DNA of 64,000 nucleotides from Watersipora subatra (taxonomy: Eukaryota; Bryozoa; Gymnolaemata; Cheilostomatida; Watersiporidae): positions 34,956,121 through 35,020,120 of the forward strand of contig NC_088711.1 of assembly GCF_963576615.1 (NCBI RefSeq), given 5' to 3'. Positions 22,480 to 35,800 of this stretch are shown one piece after another. The position numbers and the translations under genes were made by a program. Numbering within the stretch: the stretch's first letter is position 1; each line of letters begins with the position of its first letter. The notes under the pieces are model-generated. The model had not been told where the DNA came from and did not search any database. It worked only from the letters and a program-made list of their open reading frames with translations.

Positions 22480-25400
22480 ACAATTGAAAACTAATCCTGA
22501 TACACTTGAAGTATCATAGCTGTGTTCATTGCGTACCTACTAACCTTCGTAACGCAATAGATTATAAATATCACTAAAACAATTGTCAATGTACAATAAT
22601 AGTTTGCTAATAATCCTTAGCTCTACACCATATTAATATTAACTCCTTTAATGTAAAGCAAACAGAACATTTAATAAAAATCCATCACCAAAATGCCCCA
22701 ACCTACAATCAACATGTTACTAAAGAATTACTGTAAGAGTCTTACTGCTGCTCTCTCTCACTACATTTTATCACTCCTAATAGTTGATTGAACCCGATGC
22801 TTTTCATATCGCCAAGTTAATGGCTTATTACCTCTTGGCTAAAATTACATACAGTAAATTAAATATCATTTTACATTTAAAACAATGCCAAATTTTGGCT
22901 CATCAAGGTTACTAGTTCTAGAAAGAATGCTATGGGTGACCACACAAGGTTGTCAACTAGCCAGAATTTTTTAACATTCCGAGCATAGATAGTTTGCATT
23001 GATATTGAATGAATTAGTTTGCTTATGTTTGAAGCTACATACCTGATATCTCTACCAAAAGTGTGCATTATTCTCAAAATGGCAATTAGACAGGCTGCAA
23101 ATAAACAATCTAGTCAACAGTTATGACACAAGCTGAATTTGGGTTCTTTGTCTTTCTAAATCACATTTGTTGTTTGGAATTCATCAATCCTTACTCAGCC
23201 TCACGCACATAGCTCTGTTAATCAGTCTGTAAGGTGTGTAAATACCTGAATGTGTGTAGGTACATGTATCTGTGTGTATGTGTGTGTGTATGATGTATTG
23301 CAAGGTTCAAGCATGGTAAGTGACTTTTTAGCTAATCGTGCAAGCAGTATATCCACCCTATGAAATGGTAGATGCCAATGCTTGTGTTTTACGAGCATAA
23401 AACCGATAAAAATCTAAAGAGTTTTAGCCATATTATTATTCACAAATAGTATGATATATGTATGAATGTATATATGAATATGAAACACTACACGAATTTC
23501 CTGAACAATTAAAAAAATTTCAAGAGGTATAGTATGTATTATGTTAGAATTATTCTTGCAGAAATAAACCACTGTAATTATTGGGTACAACTGCTCAGAT
23601 TGTTTAAAACCACTTCAAGTTCAACTAGGTCTCGTAAGCCTACATTGAGGTGATCATTATCATGTGATCATTATCATGTGATCACTTAAAAATCTGTAAA
23701 TGATGATTTTTCTCTATAGATGAAAGAAATCACTTGAAAAAGAGCTAAGCGATATTTTTACATCCTAGTCTAACCAATGGAGGCACTTTAGGACTTATGT
23801 AATTCTGAAATGGCTGATTAATGTGAATAACCTTTGGAGATCTTTGTAACCCTTAAAAATGCTTATACAATTTGTTACAGTAAGTTTAATATTATTTGGC
23901 TAGCAATCTTCAATCGATGAATATGAAAAATAGCGTGTGGTGGCAGTCTTACTGTAAAGGAGTGTAAAGTAAATGGGATTGATTAATTGAAACCGCTGGA
24001 GAGTATAAAATGTCAAATTTGAGAATTGTCACAAAGAAGTTCGCTTATGAGAATTAGATTGCCATTGGCTGGTTTCACGTATGACTTGATGAGGATAATT
24101 TTGATCATAAAGTACATAAGGCTAGGTATTTGCAAGAATTTAAAGATTGCCAATTAATGATGAACAGCTATTGCAAAGTTTCCTGCTAGCCCTGAATTCA
24201 GTCGATTTCAAGTTGATGACAGAAAAAGGTGATGGCCTGGACTCACTCAAGAATGATTAGGTGACATCTGCATGTCGGTGTTGATTCCCAAATAATGACC
24301 AACTAAATGCTTGAGAGGCTGTTCTGCACTGAAATGGCAAGCAGTGATAGTGGTCATGAAGCAGGAAAGAATTTAATCATTGGAAAGACAAATGTTTTGC
24401 GCTGGTGTAAAAATGAAAGTAACTATTTACATGAGGAGCCTTACGCTGATTAAATATAAAAAACTCTGTGATGAACTGCATATATATTTACATGTGTATA
24501 TATGAGCCATTTAAAAGGCACAAAACCTTGAGATCTAGTCTATCTACCACTGACTAATACTGCTATCATTGCGTCAGATATGCATTGTATAACAGCTATC
24601 TACCAATATCGTCATTGCATTTATTTCATAATTCGCCTGGAACTTTTTAATATGATGGAGATTATATCCATGCTTTATTAACTATATGAAGTTCAAAATT
24701 TGTTATCATTAAACCTGCCTGATCATTGTAGTTGGGTCATACTGCCGCATAACCTACACAAAACCACACCGCCTAAACAAACTTTTATCATAGTTTCTTT
24801 TGAAAAGCTCAAGACTTATTATGCCATAGAGCTAAAAATAGAAGATTTCAAAGAAATGCACATTTATACAACTGGTGCGATGGATAATAAAATTCAACAA
24901 TTAAGTTTTCAAATACAATGGTACGTTATATTCCATAGCATTTTTATAGAGCTGCATGCAAATATTTAAGTAGTTTCTGGCTTTAGCTGGACTGGAGTCG
25001 CTCTCTTGACAAGAAGAAAATGGTATCCAGCGGGCAAGAACAGGTCGAACACATGCTAGCATTTCTATACTTTCGCAGTGGCTGGTTGATGAATAGGTTT
25101 GCTTATTCCTCGCCCTCTAGATGGTGCATCACAGTAATAGCGCAGTGCTTTTACAGATATTGTTTTTGGTTTTGTAAGGGTGTCTAGTTAACGCTCCCAT
25201 TTGTGTGGGGGTTGACGGTTTAATCGCCGTCAGCTTGACCCATGTACTGCTGGTACCGGACTACGTGTATGACCGGTAGCAGGTTCATATAGCCTGACCA
25301 TGTTATATATAAGCTGTTTTCATGAAACTATTAGAGAGGTGCCGCTGTAAGTCATTTTATAGCCTCGTATAGCCAACCGCCATTGTCTGTGATCAAAGGT

Positions 25401-25761
25401 TATTTTAGTATTACATGCCCTTTATTACAGTAGCAATTATTGCAGTTGAAATCAAACCATCTCTGTTAATATTATCAAGAGCAAAACCAATTTTTTGCTT
25501 TGTCATAAATTACTAAAGCTTTATCTATTAGCAAAATTCACCACCTGTAAGATAACTGATATATCTAAACCGGATTTCTCCTAATTTATCATAAGATCTC
25601 AATTGTGCTTGCTGTACACCTAAAAAAAATTTGCAAACGCTATTCTAGCAAGCAAACTCCATAAAATGAGTGATGGTCCTGAAAAGGGCCATGGGAAACA
25701 ACTCCATGAGCATTCATTTCCAATGGATTAATGAAAAGACGAGGCGACCGAGCCTCTATAT
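22480..25761. other. Intergenic, no gene recognised
   Basis: Upstream of PPCS. It contains a short TG microsatellite (about 23265-23295) and a three-fold TGATCATTATCATG-type phrase (about 23650-23690). Near 25205-25245 a GC-richer patch can fold around GACGG/CCGTC. No coding exon is supported. Confidence 0.45.
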
Positions 25762-26788
25762 TAGAGTTGCCCCGATTTTGGTATCGGAATCGGTATCGGT
25801 GCCGATATGAGTGTCAAGTATCTGAATCGGTATCGGCCGATCTTTTCTTAAAAAATCTGAACCTTCCGATACTTTTTACAGATCAACCATTTAGCAGAAA
25901 ACTGTATTTTAGCCTGCTATACTAATAAAAAATCATCAGCTGTAAGCTTCTTACTTTTACTTAATGAATTTCAGGCCTGCCGCACAATTTATTTCATGTC
26001 TATAGCCTGATCAACACAGCGAAGGAAACTTTTTAGCCAGAACGTAAACAAAAAGTGTGGTATTTCCCAATTACAGCGATAGGATTTATTGCAGGCAATC
26101 ACGAACAAGATAACAAAAATGGGAGACAAGAACGCAGTGTAATATTTCTATTTACTAGCATTACGAAAGTAATTTAAACAGTCGACGCATAAAGTTATCT
26201 ATCACTCTCTTGATCCTGACGATACAATGGATCGTTTGTATTGTACAAAAAACGGTAACCCCAGTGGCGTATCGGTATGTAGCCTGTCCTCCAACATCTG
26301 TTGCAAGGGAATCCCCCTTCAGTACGCTCGGCTACACTGATAATGATGGAAGAAAAGAGACGTCTTACTGAGATAATTGAATCACTAACGGTTTTTAAAA
26401 GAAACATTGATTTGCTCTAAACTTGTACAGGCACAGCAGTTCATCCAACAATAGAAGAGGGACTTCGTTATCACAGATAGAACTGTACCACTAACAGTAA
26501 TTACCTTTATTTACAAATTACAAGAAACATGGACTGTTTTGTTACTACATGCACGGTATGTCAGTATGTGAATATGTATATATTTTTTTCCATAAATGCA
26601 AACAAATAAATACAATAATATTCATGTTTTCTTTGCATTATGTTTGTATTTGCATAATAAAATGAGCTACTATCTATGCAACACAAAAGATCTGAATCGG
26701 TATCTGAATCGGATTATTTTTCAATTAGGATCGGTATATCGGATCGGTATCTGAATCGGCTGGTGAATTTAGAATCGGGGCATCTCTA
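25762..26788. mobile_element. Nonautonomous hAT-type element, copy A
   Basis: The ends TAGAGTTGCCCCGATT and AATCGGGGCATCTCTA are inverted (15 of 16). A perfect 8-bp target duplication, CTCTATAT, lies at 25754-25761 and 26789-26796. Many ATCGGTATC motifs sit near both ends, as subterminal transposase-binding repeats do in hAT elements. The 1027-bp element is almost identical to copy B at 40722-41747. A 70-codon minus-strand frame (26195-26407) exists in both copies but resembles nothing known to me. Confidence 0.9.
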
Positions 26789-27509
26789 CTCTATATATAT
26801 ACGAAGGACTTATTGGAACGAAGTTGACACAAAGCAGATGAAAGATGTCATTTGCCAAAATTTAGACCTTTTTACGCGATCGACAATCTCTAACGATTTC
26901 ATTCATAATGTTCGGATGCTAGTGAAATTTATTTAGTTTTATGGTTGCATGTTGGGATAGTCTAAGTATGTGTTCCAATTAGTTACTAGTTGTTTAAATT
27001 CTTCCAAGCAATATTATGTTTTGTTTATACTTTTTCTCGCGACAAGATTGTGTACTTATTACTTTTCATCCTTAGCCCATGTTATTCTATTACGTGAGAG
27101 TACTGTTCACAACATATCGTATGTACTTTTTCACGAGCTTTTTATTAGCGCTTAGTTTTTTGCATCAAAATGGTTAGTTGCACCGTAATAATTTTTTACT
27201 GTTTCGTATGTGAAAATTTTGCAAAGCTAGCGGATAGCAAAGTAACGCGATTGGTCAGTTTGAACAGTAACTGTTAATTTTTAGGCCATCCGCTTATGTA
27301 ATATAAATACTGCTGCATTTTGTTAGGCAGGTCAGCTTGTGTCTTGCTCCTTTGGGAAATACATGGATATATTACTTCAATAAAATTGTTTATTCATTGG
27401 AGAAATGTTATAACTTTCTGATCATCAGTTAAATAACTGACAGCAAGCATGGAGAAGGTTACAATGATGATTTAAACTGAAAATTTATTATTCTTACAGA
27501 GTTTAGTCT

Positions 27510-28170
27510 CCTCCTGTAGGTTTCAGCAAGTTGCATTTTAGAAACCGTTGGGTTCAGCGCACTCTGTTGGTTTCAGCAGAGCACAGTGAGTTGTTTGTGA
27601 GGTTTCAGCTCTCTCCTGTTGGTTTCAGCAGGTTGTATTGCAAGAAGCATTAGGTTCAGCCCACCATGTTAGTTTCAACAAAGCACAAATCAACGGAGTT
27701 TGCGAATAATAACCGAAGAGTTATTATTCTTACAGCGTTTAGTCCACTCCTGTTAGTTTCAGCAAGGTGCATCTTAGAAAGCGTTGGATTCAGCGCACTC
27801 TGTTGGTTTCAGCAGAGCACAGTGAGTTGGTTTCAGCTCCCTCCTGTTGGTTTCATCAGATTGTATAGCAGGAAGCATTAGGTTCAGTGCACTCTGTTGG
27901 TTTCAGCAAAGCACAAGTGAGTTGGTTTCAGCAAAGCACAAGTGAGTTGGTTTCAGCAAAGCACAAGTGAGTTGGTTTCAGCTCTCTCCTGGTGATTTCA
28001 GCAGATTGTATGACAGGAAAAGTTTGGCATAACACACTGTGTTTGTTTCAGCAGATCACATATGCGTTGGTTTCAGCAGAGCACAAGTGAGTTGATTTTA
28101 GCAGGTTGTATTGCGAGAACCGTTAGGTCAAGCACACTCGGTTGATTTCAGCCAAGTACAAGTGAGTCAG
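27510..28170. repeat. Degenerate tandem array with GGTTTCAGCA core
   Basis: The phrase TTGGTTTCAGCA recurs about 15-20 times, followed by alternating tails (GAGCACAAGTGAG, GGTTGTATTGCAAGAA, TCTCTCCTG). This gives a higher-order unit of roughly 100-130 bp with local 27-bp duplications near 27895-27980. Confidence 0.8.
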
Positions 28171-28199
28171 CCTCATGACCGTATCATAGATAAGCCAAA

Positions 28200-30570
28200 C
28201 GTAAGAGTCGTCTCCAGGCCCTTCCACCAAGTTTTTTCATGCTCTTCAACTAATAGCCTAATACACACGTTATAACTTAATTTTTGGTACACCACAAAAA
28301 ATTTATAAACCCTTTTTATCCTAGTTTAAAAAAATTAGGTTAACCTAACAGAATGTAGTTTTGTAGCAGAACACCTATCTTGCTGCACGCGTCTCAAACT
28401 TGCCATAAATATTTAATATTGTAAGCTACAATTTGTGCTATCATATCTTTTAATAAACCACTCATCATTGTTGAAACTGTTTTTAGTTAAGCCAACAACA
28501 TATCTTTCTACTATAAAACCAAAAGCAATGTTGAATCACAGACTCAAGTCTTCAGAATGATTTTAAAATTAATCATGACTTGCGCTCGCAGATCAACTTG
28601 AACCGGTTCATATTCAAACTATTGTAACGAGGTACTCTGCAAAGGTCTCCCATTTCATACTAACTCAGGTTACGTAGTGGCCGCTCCAATTTTAGTTTTT
28701 CACGTTTCTCTATGCTGGCCATGTGATATTTTATATCAGCTATCCCACATTAATAGTGTTAGGTTTGGGTGAATTGCTTTCATGTTGCTAAGAAATTAAG
28801 TTGCTAGCATAATGCGACGTTGCGTATTTCACAGTATTTTGGATGTTGATATTACTGTCAGCTCCTGCAGGTTGAACAAAAAATATACATGTATATAGTA
28901 ATTTTTCGTTTATTGACATAAATTTCAAGCCAAGTAGTCTTTAGTTGAAACAATTTAAATTGTTCTACTCTGTGTGAATTTTCATGCTCTAATAATGTTT
29001 TCTCGTACATAGCTAACTGGCAAGAGACGCAAGCTTTTGAATGGCGCAAGTTTTTGAATGGAAACCATCGAGACTTACCAAACACGGCCATCGTAAAATA
29101 CACAGTGTAAACTTATTGGCAGCGTCATTAGATTTTTGCTTCTATGAAATGTCTAATGCATGAGTTTATTTTAAAAAATGCAACAAGAAAGCGCAGCTGT
29201 TTAATCTGAAAAACCTGAAAAGGTCTAATCATTGACATAAAAATGTTTGAGTAAGAATTTAAAATTTGTTAAAGCTTTTGCTAGGAGACAAATATGGTCA
29301 ATATAGCAGTGTTTGTGTTCAAGTGGTGGAGAGTTACATGAAAAATCAGTCAAAATGTGTTCAGTAAAAAGTACAGCACAGAATATTCAATGAAAAATAC
29401 TCAACACAGTGTACGTAGTTTGCTCACTAAGGACTAGTCTATGTGAAATTAGAATAACTTATTAGATAAATGAGCAATATTCAATGGATTGAGGCAAGGA
29501 TTGATGGAATTGTATCCTAGTACTATTCACGAAAGATACTCTCAAGATTTTGACCATATACATACATGTGTAATTTTGTCTTGAAAAATTTATTTTATAT
29601 ACATTAATTTTAAATATTAATAAACTATCTAAGGCTTCTAAATTTTCAGCCTCACATTTAAGAAATATGTGTTTTCACTTGCAGCAATTTATCAATTTCA
29701 GTTTCAATCCAACGTAGTTCAGTGGATTAATGACCACTTATTGTACTTGATAAATTGCGTGTGACCTGATATACAATTGAGCCATCTATACTCTATATAA
29801 TATCAACAGTTTAGAGTCATTAATCATGCTATTGGTGAACTTTATTAAAGTTCAAAGCTGCTGAGCTTTGAAGCTGTTCCGAGTCAAAATAATTAGTAGC
29901 CAAGAGCAGTGAATCAACTTTTAATGGACACCAAATGACCATTAGTAAAATGCATGTAATAAAGTGATTTTAATTATAGAGTACAAAATTTCGCTGCCAA
30001 GTTTTTATAGAGTAGTGCTGGCCAAATCTTAAAACTTTATTCAAATACCTGTAAGGAAAAGTTTCCAATTTCCTTTTTTAAAACGATTGCTAATGACTTA
30101 AACAATTCTATCTTGTGAAGGGGAAGTATATTAACTGTTATCTAACCATTGTCTACCAGCTAAGACAGAAGTATTCTATTTTGCCAATTTGCTCAAAAGA
30201 AACGCCGATGCTGGTGAAGTTGCACTGAAATGTTTGTTCTAATCATAGAGGAAAAACTTTGAAATGATGTTTCATATTTGCAATCTAAATAAAAATTGGA
30301 TGTTCAAGTGTTCATTTTGTTTAAAGAACAACTTAAAAACAGACAAATAAAGTCAACTATTGCCTTACATGTCCTTAATTTAAATAATTAATTAAATTAA
30401 GGTTCATTTTTCTCCTGTATTAAGCTCGTCATTTGGAAGCCTTGAAACAGATTTATGAATTTTTTTGCAAATATTTACTAATATATAATATATTTAATAA
30501 TATATTTTCATCGTAGTAGATTTTCAGGCTTATAATAAAATTGATATAAATCATTAATTAAAGATGAACC
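28200..30570. other. Intergenic, no gene recognised
   Basis: AT-rich DNA. An 81-codon minus-strand frame at 28858-29103 shows no domain and is not called. I see no repeats with clear ends. Confidence 0.45.
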
Positions 30571-30572
30571 TT

Positions 30573-31022
30573 CACCAAATTTTAGTAAACTATCAGAAAG
30601 TATCGGTACTTTTCTATTATTTGCAATTGTTTTTAATGTTTGCGGTGATCTGACTGCCAGGATGTTTTAGGATTAAAATCAACAAAACTTGATAACGCTT
30701 AAAAGGTTCAGATCAAGTGAAAGTGCAAGTATGACATCTATAGTTGCAAAAAGACTGACAGAATAGAGACACATAACACTACAACTTGAACGCAATAGCC
30801 GATATCAACTTTAGCAATGATATATCAACTACTAACGTCATTTCGTCATGTATTTTTCTTTTGAGCATTAACAGAACTGAGCAGTGAGCTTAACCACGAT
30901 CAAGTTTTGTCAATTTTAATCTTGCCACATCTTAGCAGTCAGATCGCTTCAAACATAAAAAATCGCAAATGATAGAAAAATACCGATACTTTCCGATAAA
31001 ACTTACTAAAATTTTGTGTAAG
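30573..31022. repeat. Inverted repeat with arms of about 120 bp
   Basis: The left arm (about 30573-30693) and right arm (about 30899-31022) are imperfect reverse complements. For example, CAAATTTTAGTAA and AGTATCGGTACTTTTCTAT on the left match TTACTAAAATTTTG and ATAGAAAAATACCGATACTTT on the right. The 200-bp centre has no coding sense. It is probably a foldback or MITE-like element of unknown class. Confidence 0.65.
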
Positions 31023-31385
31023 TTTGTCTCTAAGTATAGCCTTTCGATTAAATTCACCTTTTGATTATAACCAAGTGTTAGAGTTTGACCAGCAGTTTGT
31101 GAATTTCAAGTATTGTTACGCATTGCAAGCGTTTGCTAGAAAATTGTTTTTCTCATAGCCTTGCATCATCCTGTCACCCCACAAAGTAATTTATAAATGT
31201 GTCCATGAAACTGAACTATATGAATAATACAAAACTATTCCTTGCAAGCTGTAGTCCATCGCATGGAGAAACACAATTTATTTATATATGTATTTATATA
31301 TTTATTTATAATTTATATTTAAAAGCCAATTTATTTTTTTGCTTATTTATGTTTGATAAATACCGAAAAGAATAAGCAACTGGAT

Positions 31386-32232
31386 GTTTTAGTGTGCTTG
31401 GTTTTTAGCTATTCTATTTAATCCATAACTGTCACGAACAACTTTTATCGTATTTGCCAAGTAAATCAGACACGCTGATTCCAATTTTGTAATTAAAATA
31501 AAGATTAGTCCACTAACTTTCAGAGTAATGAAGCCTTTTTTACAGCGTTTTAATATCGGTCTCGAAAACAACACGATTGACATAACAAGCTCCGCCCATA
31601 AATACGTGACGTAACCTAGCTTTTTAGGAACAGAAGTTACGTAGGGATGTTTAGACCAATTTAGAATAATAGAGATGGGTGTTTTAAAATCCATTAATAT
31701 CTAAATTCAGCCTTAAAAATAATATCAGTCTTTTCTGAAAGGTAGATGAGCTATTTAACATTGCATATTTAAAAAAGCGCGATAACAACGTTAGCTTGTG
31801 ATAAAACCGCGCTTTTTGAGCTCATTTTTCTCGGCGTCCAGCCCATTTAAACGTCATGTAACAAGCTACGAGCAATTTTAAATAGTTTATATACCTTTCA
31901 TAAAAAACTGAAATTATTTTACAGGCTGGATTTAGATAATAATGGGTTCTAAGACACCCATCTCTATTATTCTAAATCGGACTAAACATTCCTAACTTCC
32001 GTTCCTGAAAAGCTAGGTTTTGTCACCTATTTATGGACGGTGCTTATAATGCCGATTGTGTTGTTTTCGAAACGGATATTGAAACGCTTTAAAAAAGCCT
32101 AAATGACTTTGAAGGTTAGTGGACTAATCTTTATTTTGAGTACAAAACCGGAATTAGCGTGTCTGATTTACCTAGTAAATACGATAAAAGTTGTTCGTGA
32201 CAGTTATGGTTTAAGCTCATTAGAAAACCAAC
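31386..32232. repeat. Large foldback element, arms of about 350 bp
   Basis: The left arm (about 31400-31760) and right arm (about 31880-32215) are diverged reverse complements through nearly their whole length. Landmarks are CATAACTGTCACGAAC (left) with GTTCGTGACAGTTATGG (right), and CACCCATCTCTATTATTCTA on the right with its complement on the left. The centre holds a smaller AAAAAGCGCG/CGCGCTTTTT stem. A 101-codon minus-strand frame in the left arm is broken in the right arm. No transposase. Confidence 0.78.
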
Positions 32233-32802
32233 AGTTCAGTAGAAACATGTACTAGCCAAATATTAATTTTACACAAATATTTTGTTATGTGATTACTATC
32301 TCCAGTTGGTTAGGATCTCAGACTACATCTATCCGTTTAAAATTTTATACTGTCATACATTTACATACTGTAGTTTAACAGCCGAGTTAATCTCTAACCA
32401 AATAATCTTTTATAACCTCCAGTCTAATATCTCATTCAATCTTCATAAATATGAAAATGTTACCTATATTTTTAACCCTGCGAATGGTGGGCATATTTTT
32501 ACATTTTAAAAACCCAGTTTCTTTTCTTGTTTAATTTACAATTTTGAACCATGGTTAAGGTAGTAAACTGCTGACTAAAGTGTATGCTCTTTAAAGAAAA
32601 TGTCATTTGTACAGTGGGTTGTCTTTATACACTGTTTTTAATTATGAACTGCAAGACTGCGAATAGGTAACGTAATAATTCTATTTTGACTTAGGGGTTA
32701 TTTTGAAGATTCTTTAGTCTAACATTAGCATGATGATAGTGGTTTAATTCAGTGATAATCAAATACTAGGTTGAAGGCTGATTTCTAAAGCAAGTGATCG
32801 TT
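32233..32802. other. POP1 5' flank
   Basis: AT-rich DNA with no clear TATA or CpG island. The POP1 promoter should lie in or before this stretch, but I cannot point to an element. Confidence 0.3.
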
Positions 32803-35800
32803 ATGGATGGCAAGACAGACCACCCAGCTGATGAGCCCCGATGTAAGCATCTTATATGTAATGATACATCAACTTGCTTGTCAGTTTTTCCATCCTTGCT
32901 TTTGGTGTTTTGGTATTTTTAGCAGTTATGAGCTACGTGTTTGCACATAATAGTAGAGTGCACTTGAAAAAAGTCCCGAAATACCAGTATTAGCCATTTC
33001 TGAAAGTTCCTATGTTTTAGCCATTTACTAAAATCCTGTCACCAATTAGTGTGATTCGTGATCCAGCACACTAATTGAACAGATATTTGCGATTTAAGAG
33101 CTTTCTGTGAAAATAAGTGCATTTAGTCTCTAGTGAGTTTCACTTTATTTATAGCATTGCGAGTGTTTGACCTTGCACAGAGTCATGCCAAAGAAATAAG
33201 AGCGCTGACTCAAGCTGTCAAGAATGTGCAGAAGAACCGTAATGCTGCTCAGTCTGTGCCACATTACATGCGGAGACGCGCTGCCAGCCATAATGCCAAC
33301 CGGCTGCCACGTAATGTTAGGAAGGTCTTTGAGAAGGTCGGTATTGCCTTCTCTAATGTTTATTTTGCTCTTTACCTAATCTTTATATGTTTGTCTTTTT
33401 GTCAAACCCTGTGTCCAGTTATAACAATTAAAAACCAGCAATGAAAAATCTGCACAGCACTAGATTTGATCTTAGCACCTTTAGATCTAGAGGCAGCAAA
33501 CTTAATCAGTAAGCTACACAGAATACAATGGATTCATGGAGTCATTACCTTGGTTAAGATATTCACACTTGAAGCACTTGCTTGGGGTTAATAACTAGCA
33601 CTGTTGACGGTTATGGTAACGATTGTTAAGCTGGTCCAAAATGCAGGTATTGTTTTAGTAAAGATCTAGCTTTCCAGGTAAGTTTCTCAAATTCTTCAGG
33701 TAATTATTCTATTACTCGCGCAACGCCAGGTATTTGGCTAGGCTATATATAAATCTCGGTTTTTGTCTGTCGTCTGTCCAGTCCAGTTATAGTGATAAGG
33801 TTTTAGGAAGTAAAAATCCACTTTACACTGGATTTCAACTCGGAACCTCCAGGTCTGCAGACAAGTTAATCCACCGCACCACGTTGTCCTTGCCATACTA
33901 TGGCATACTGCTTGCAATAGTACTAGCACGCTTCAAGTTATAGATCATTACACTTAACGTCACAAGCTAGCTTCAGATGTAGGACACGGCTTTTATTACA
34001 GTAAGTTACTAGCTTTACTGAGTTAGTTAAATTTATCGGGTAATTATTTTATTACCCGTGCAACACTCAACTAGTCTTTACTATAAAAGGAACTATGTGC
34101 TATACTATGTGCTATACTATGTGCGTCCGAAGCCAGGCTAAGAGTGTTAGGAAAAAAGATTGCACTGCACGGGAATCAAATCAAAATATTTCAACCATCC
34201 ACCATCTGCGCTACTCGACCACCATGCCACATCTAAGAATAATTTTACACATAGTTATTACACATGGCGATCTCTCACGGCGCGTATCTACTGCTTGCGT
34301 AGTCTTATCTATTAAATAAGCACTAGTGGAATGCGTTGGTCTTCAGAAAGAATTGCAGTGCCTGTTTATAATTCCTTCCGAGGCACTATTGCAGACAGTC
34401 TAAACACCAGTGCTTCGTGTTTTAATAAAATCTGCTTCTGTAAACTCCAAAATGTTAGCCCAGCTGCCTGCAGCAGTTTGAGGTGGAAAGGTTTGCTGAA
34501 TCAAATTCTGAAAGTACTTTGCGATAATTGAGTGACATTGCTTTTGATGCTTCTTTAGAATGGAGGTAGATACAAGGTCAAATATGAGTTAAAGGCACTA
34601 GTTTATCACTAAAAAAATGTAAACTTTCGACTCTGAATGCCTTACTTCTATACTGTTTCTGCTATTTAGGCACCACTAGTTTTTTAAGGTCAATTCTAGT
34701 CTTTTAATAGAATTGTAGCTAATGGAAATTGTAGAATTAGGCTAACTGATTTTCTCCACAGATTTTATTGGTAAGAATCTTTATTGAATTTTTTTCGACC
34801 ATAATGTCTGTTTGCTTCTAGCAAAACTCAAGCAATAGTACTCCAGCTATAGAATGCTGCAGACTTATTTTAGAAAACTAGCATAATGTATGCCAGTACT
34901 TACTTTCTCTAAATTGTCAGTGTCAAATTCAATGAGTTGCGTGATTTCACGAACACAAAAAGAAAAAATTTATGATTGTCCAGCACAACACCGAGGTTGC
35001 TGTTGTACAGTTTGTCTGTTGATGGCTCTAGAGCAGCGTTTATTGTTATGTATGATTTCTATCTTGCATGACAGCAATCTGAGTTTGAACAGTTGAACAT
35101 CGACATCAAAGTTTAAATTATTTATTCAGTCGAGTTGAACAGTTTCTTATCTGCAGATAAAGGAATGTCCCACAACCCGATACTGCATGTAGGGTGGCTG
35201 GCCTCATTAACATCTAGTATTTGCTACTTTCAGCTCGCAGTGAAATATCAGCAATATCAGATACATTTATTGAAGAGATGATTGCGTTGCATTAAAAAAT
35301 GTTTCTAGTCATGATATCTGTTGTTCATTTGTATTTCGATCATTTCAATAACTCACAGTTCATACAATAACGATAACCTTAAAAAATGTTCATCTACATG
35401 CTTTGTATGTATTGAGCCAGCCTTTTAAAGTGATGAATATGAAATTTTTTCTTTTATGCGTGCAACGTGACATGACTTTCCATGCAACTAAATGTGATTG
35501 TTGAATGTTAAAAAATGATATACATTACATTACATATATGTTGATATAGCCAAGCATATGCGAGTCGTCTTCTTTCTGTAGAATAAACTAAGGAAAGACA
35601 AATAAGTGTTAGTGAACAGGCTACTGTAGTTGGTTAATATAATGGTAATAATAGTAGTAGTTATTACATAACAATTTCAATTGAGTTATGCTGTGAAATT
35701 TATTTTACTTCTTCTGTAAGCCTTTATAACTCCACTTGAAATCGCTCATTTGATTTTTTTATGGCTTTCTCATTCCTCAAGCTTTAATTTTTAGTCAAGA

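Noticed and set aside
26195-26407. 70-codon frame shared by both hAT copies as a conserved protein
   Set aside because: The copies are too recent for conservation to mean selection, and no domain is seen.
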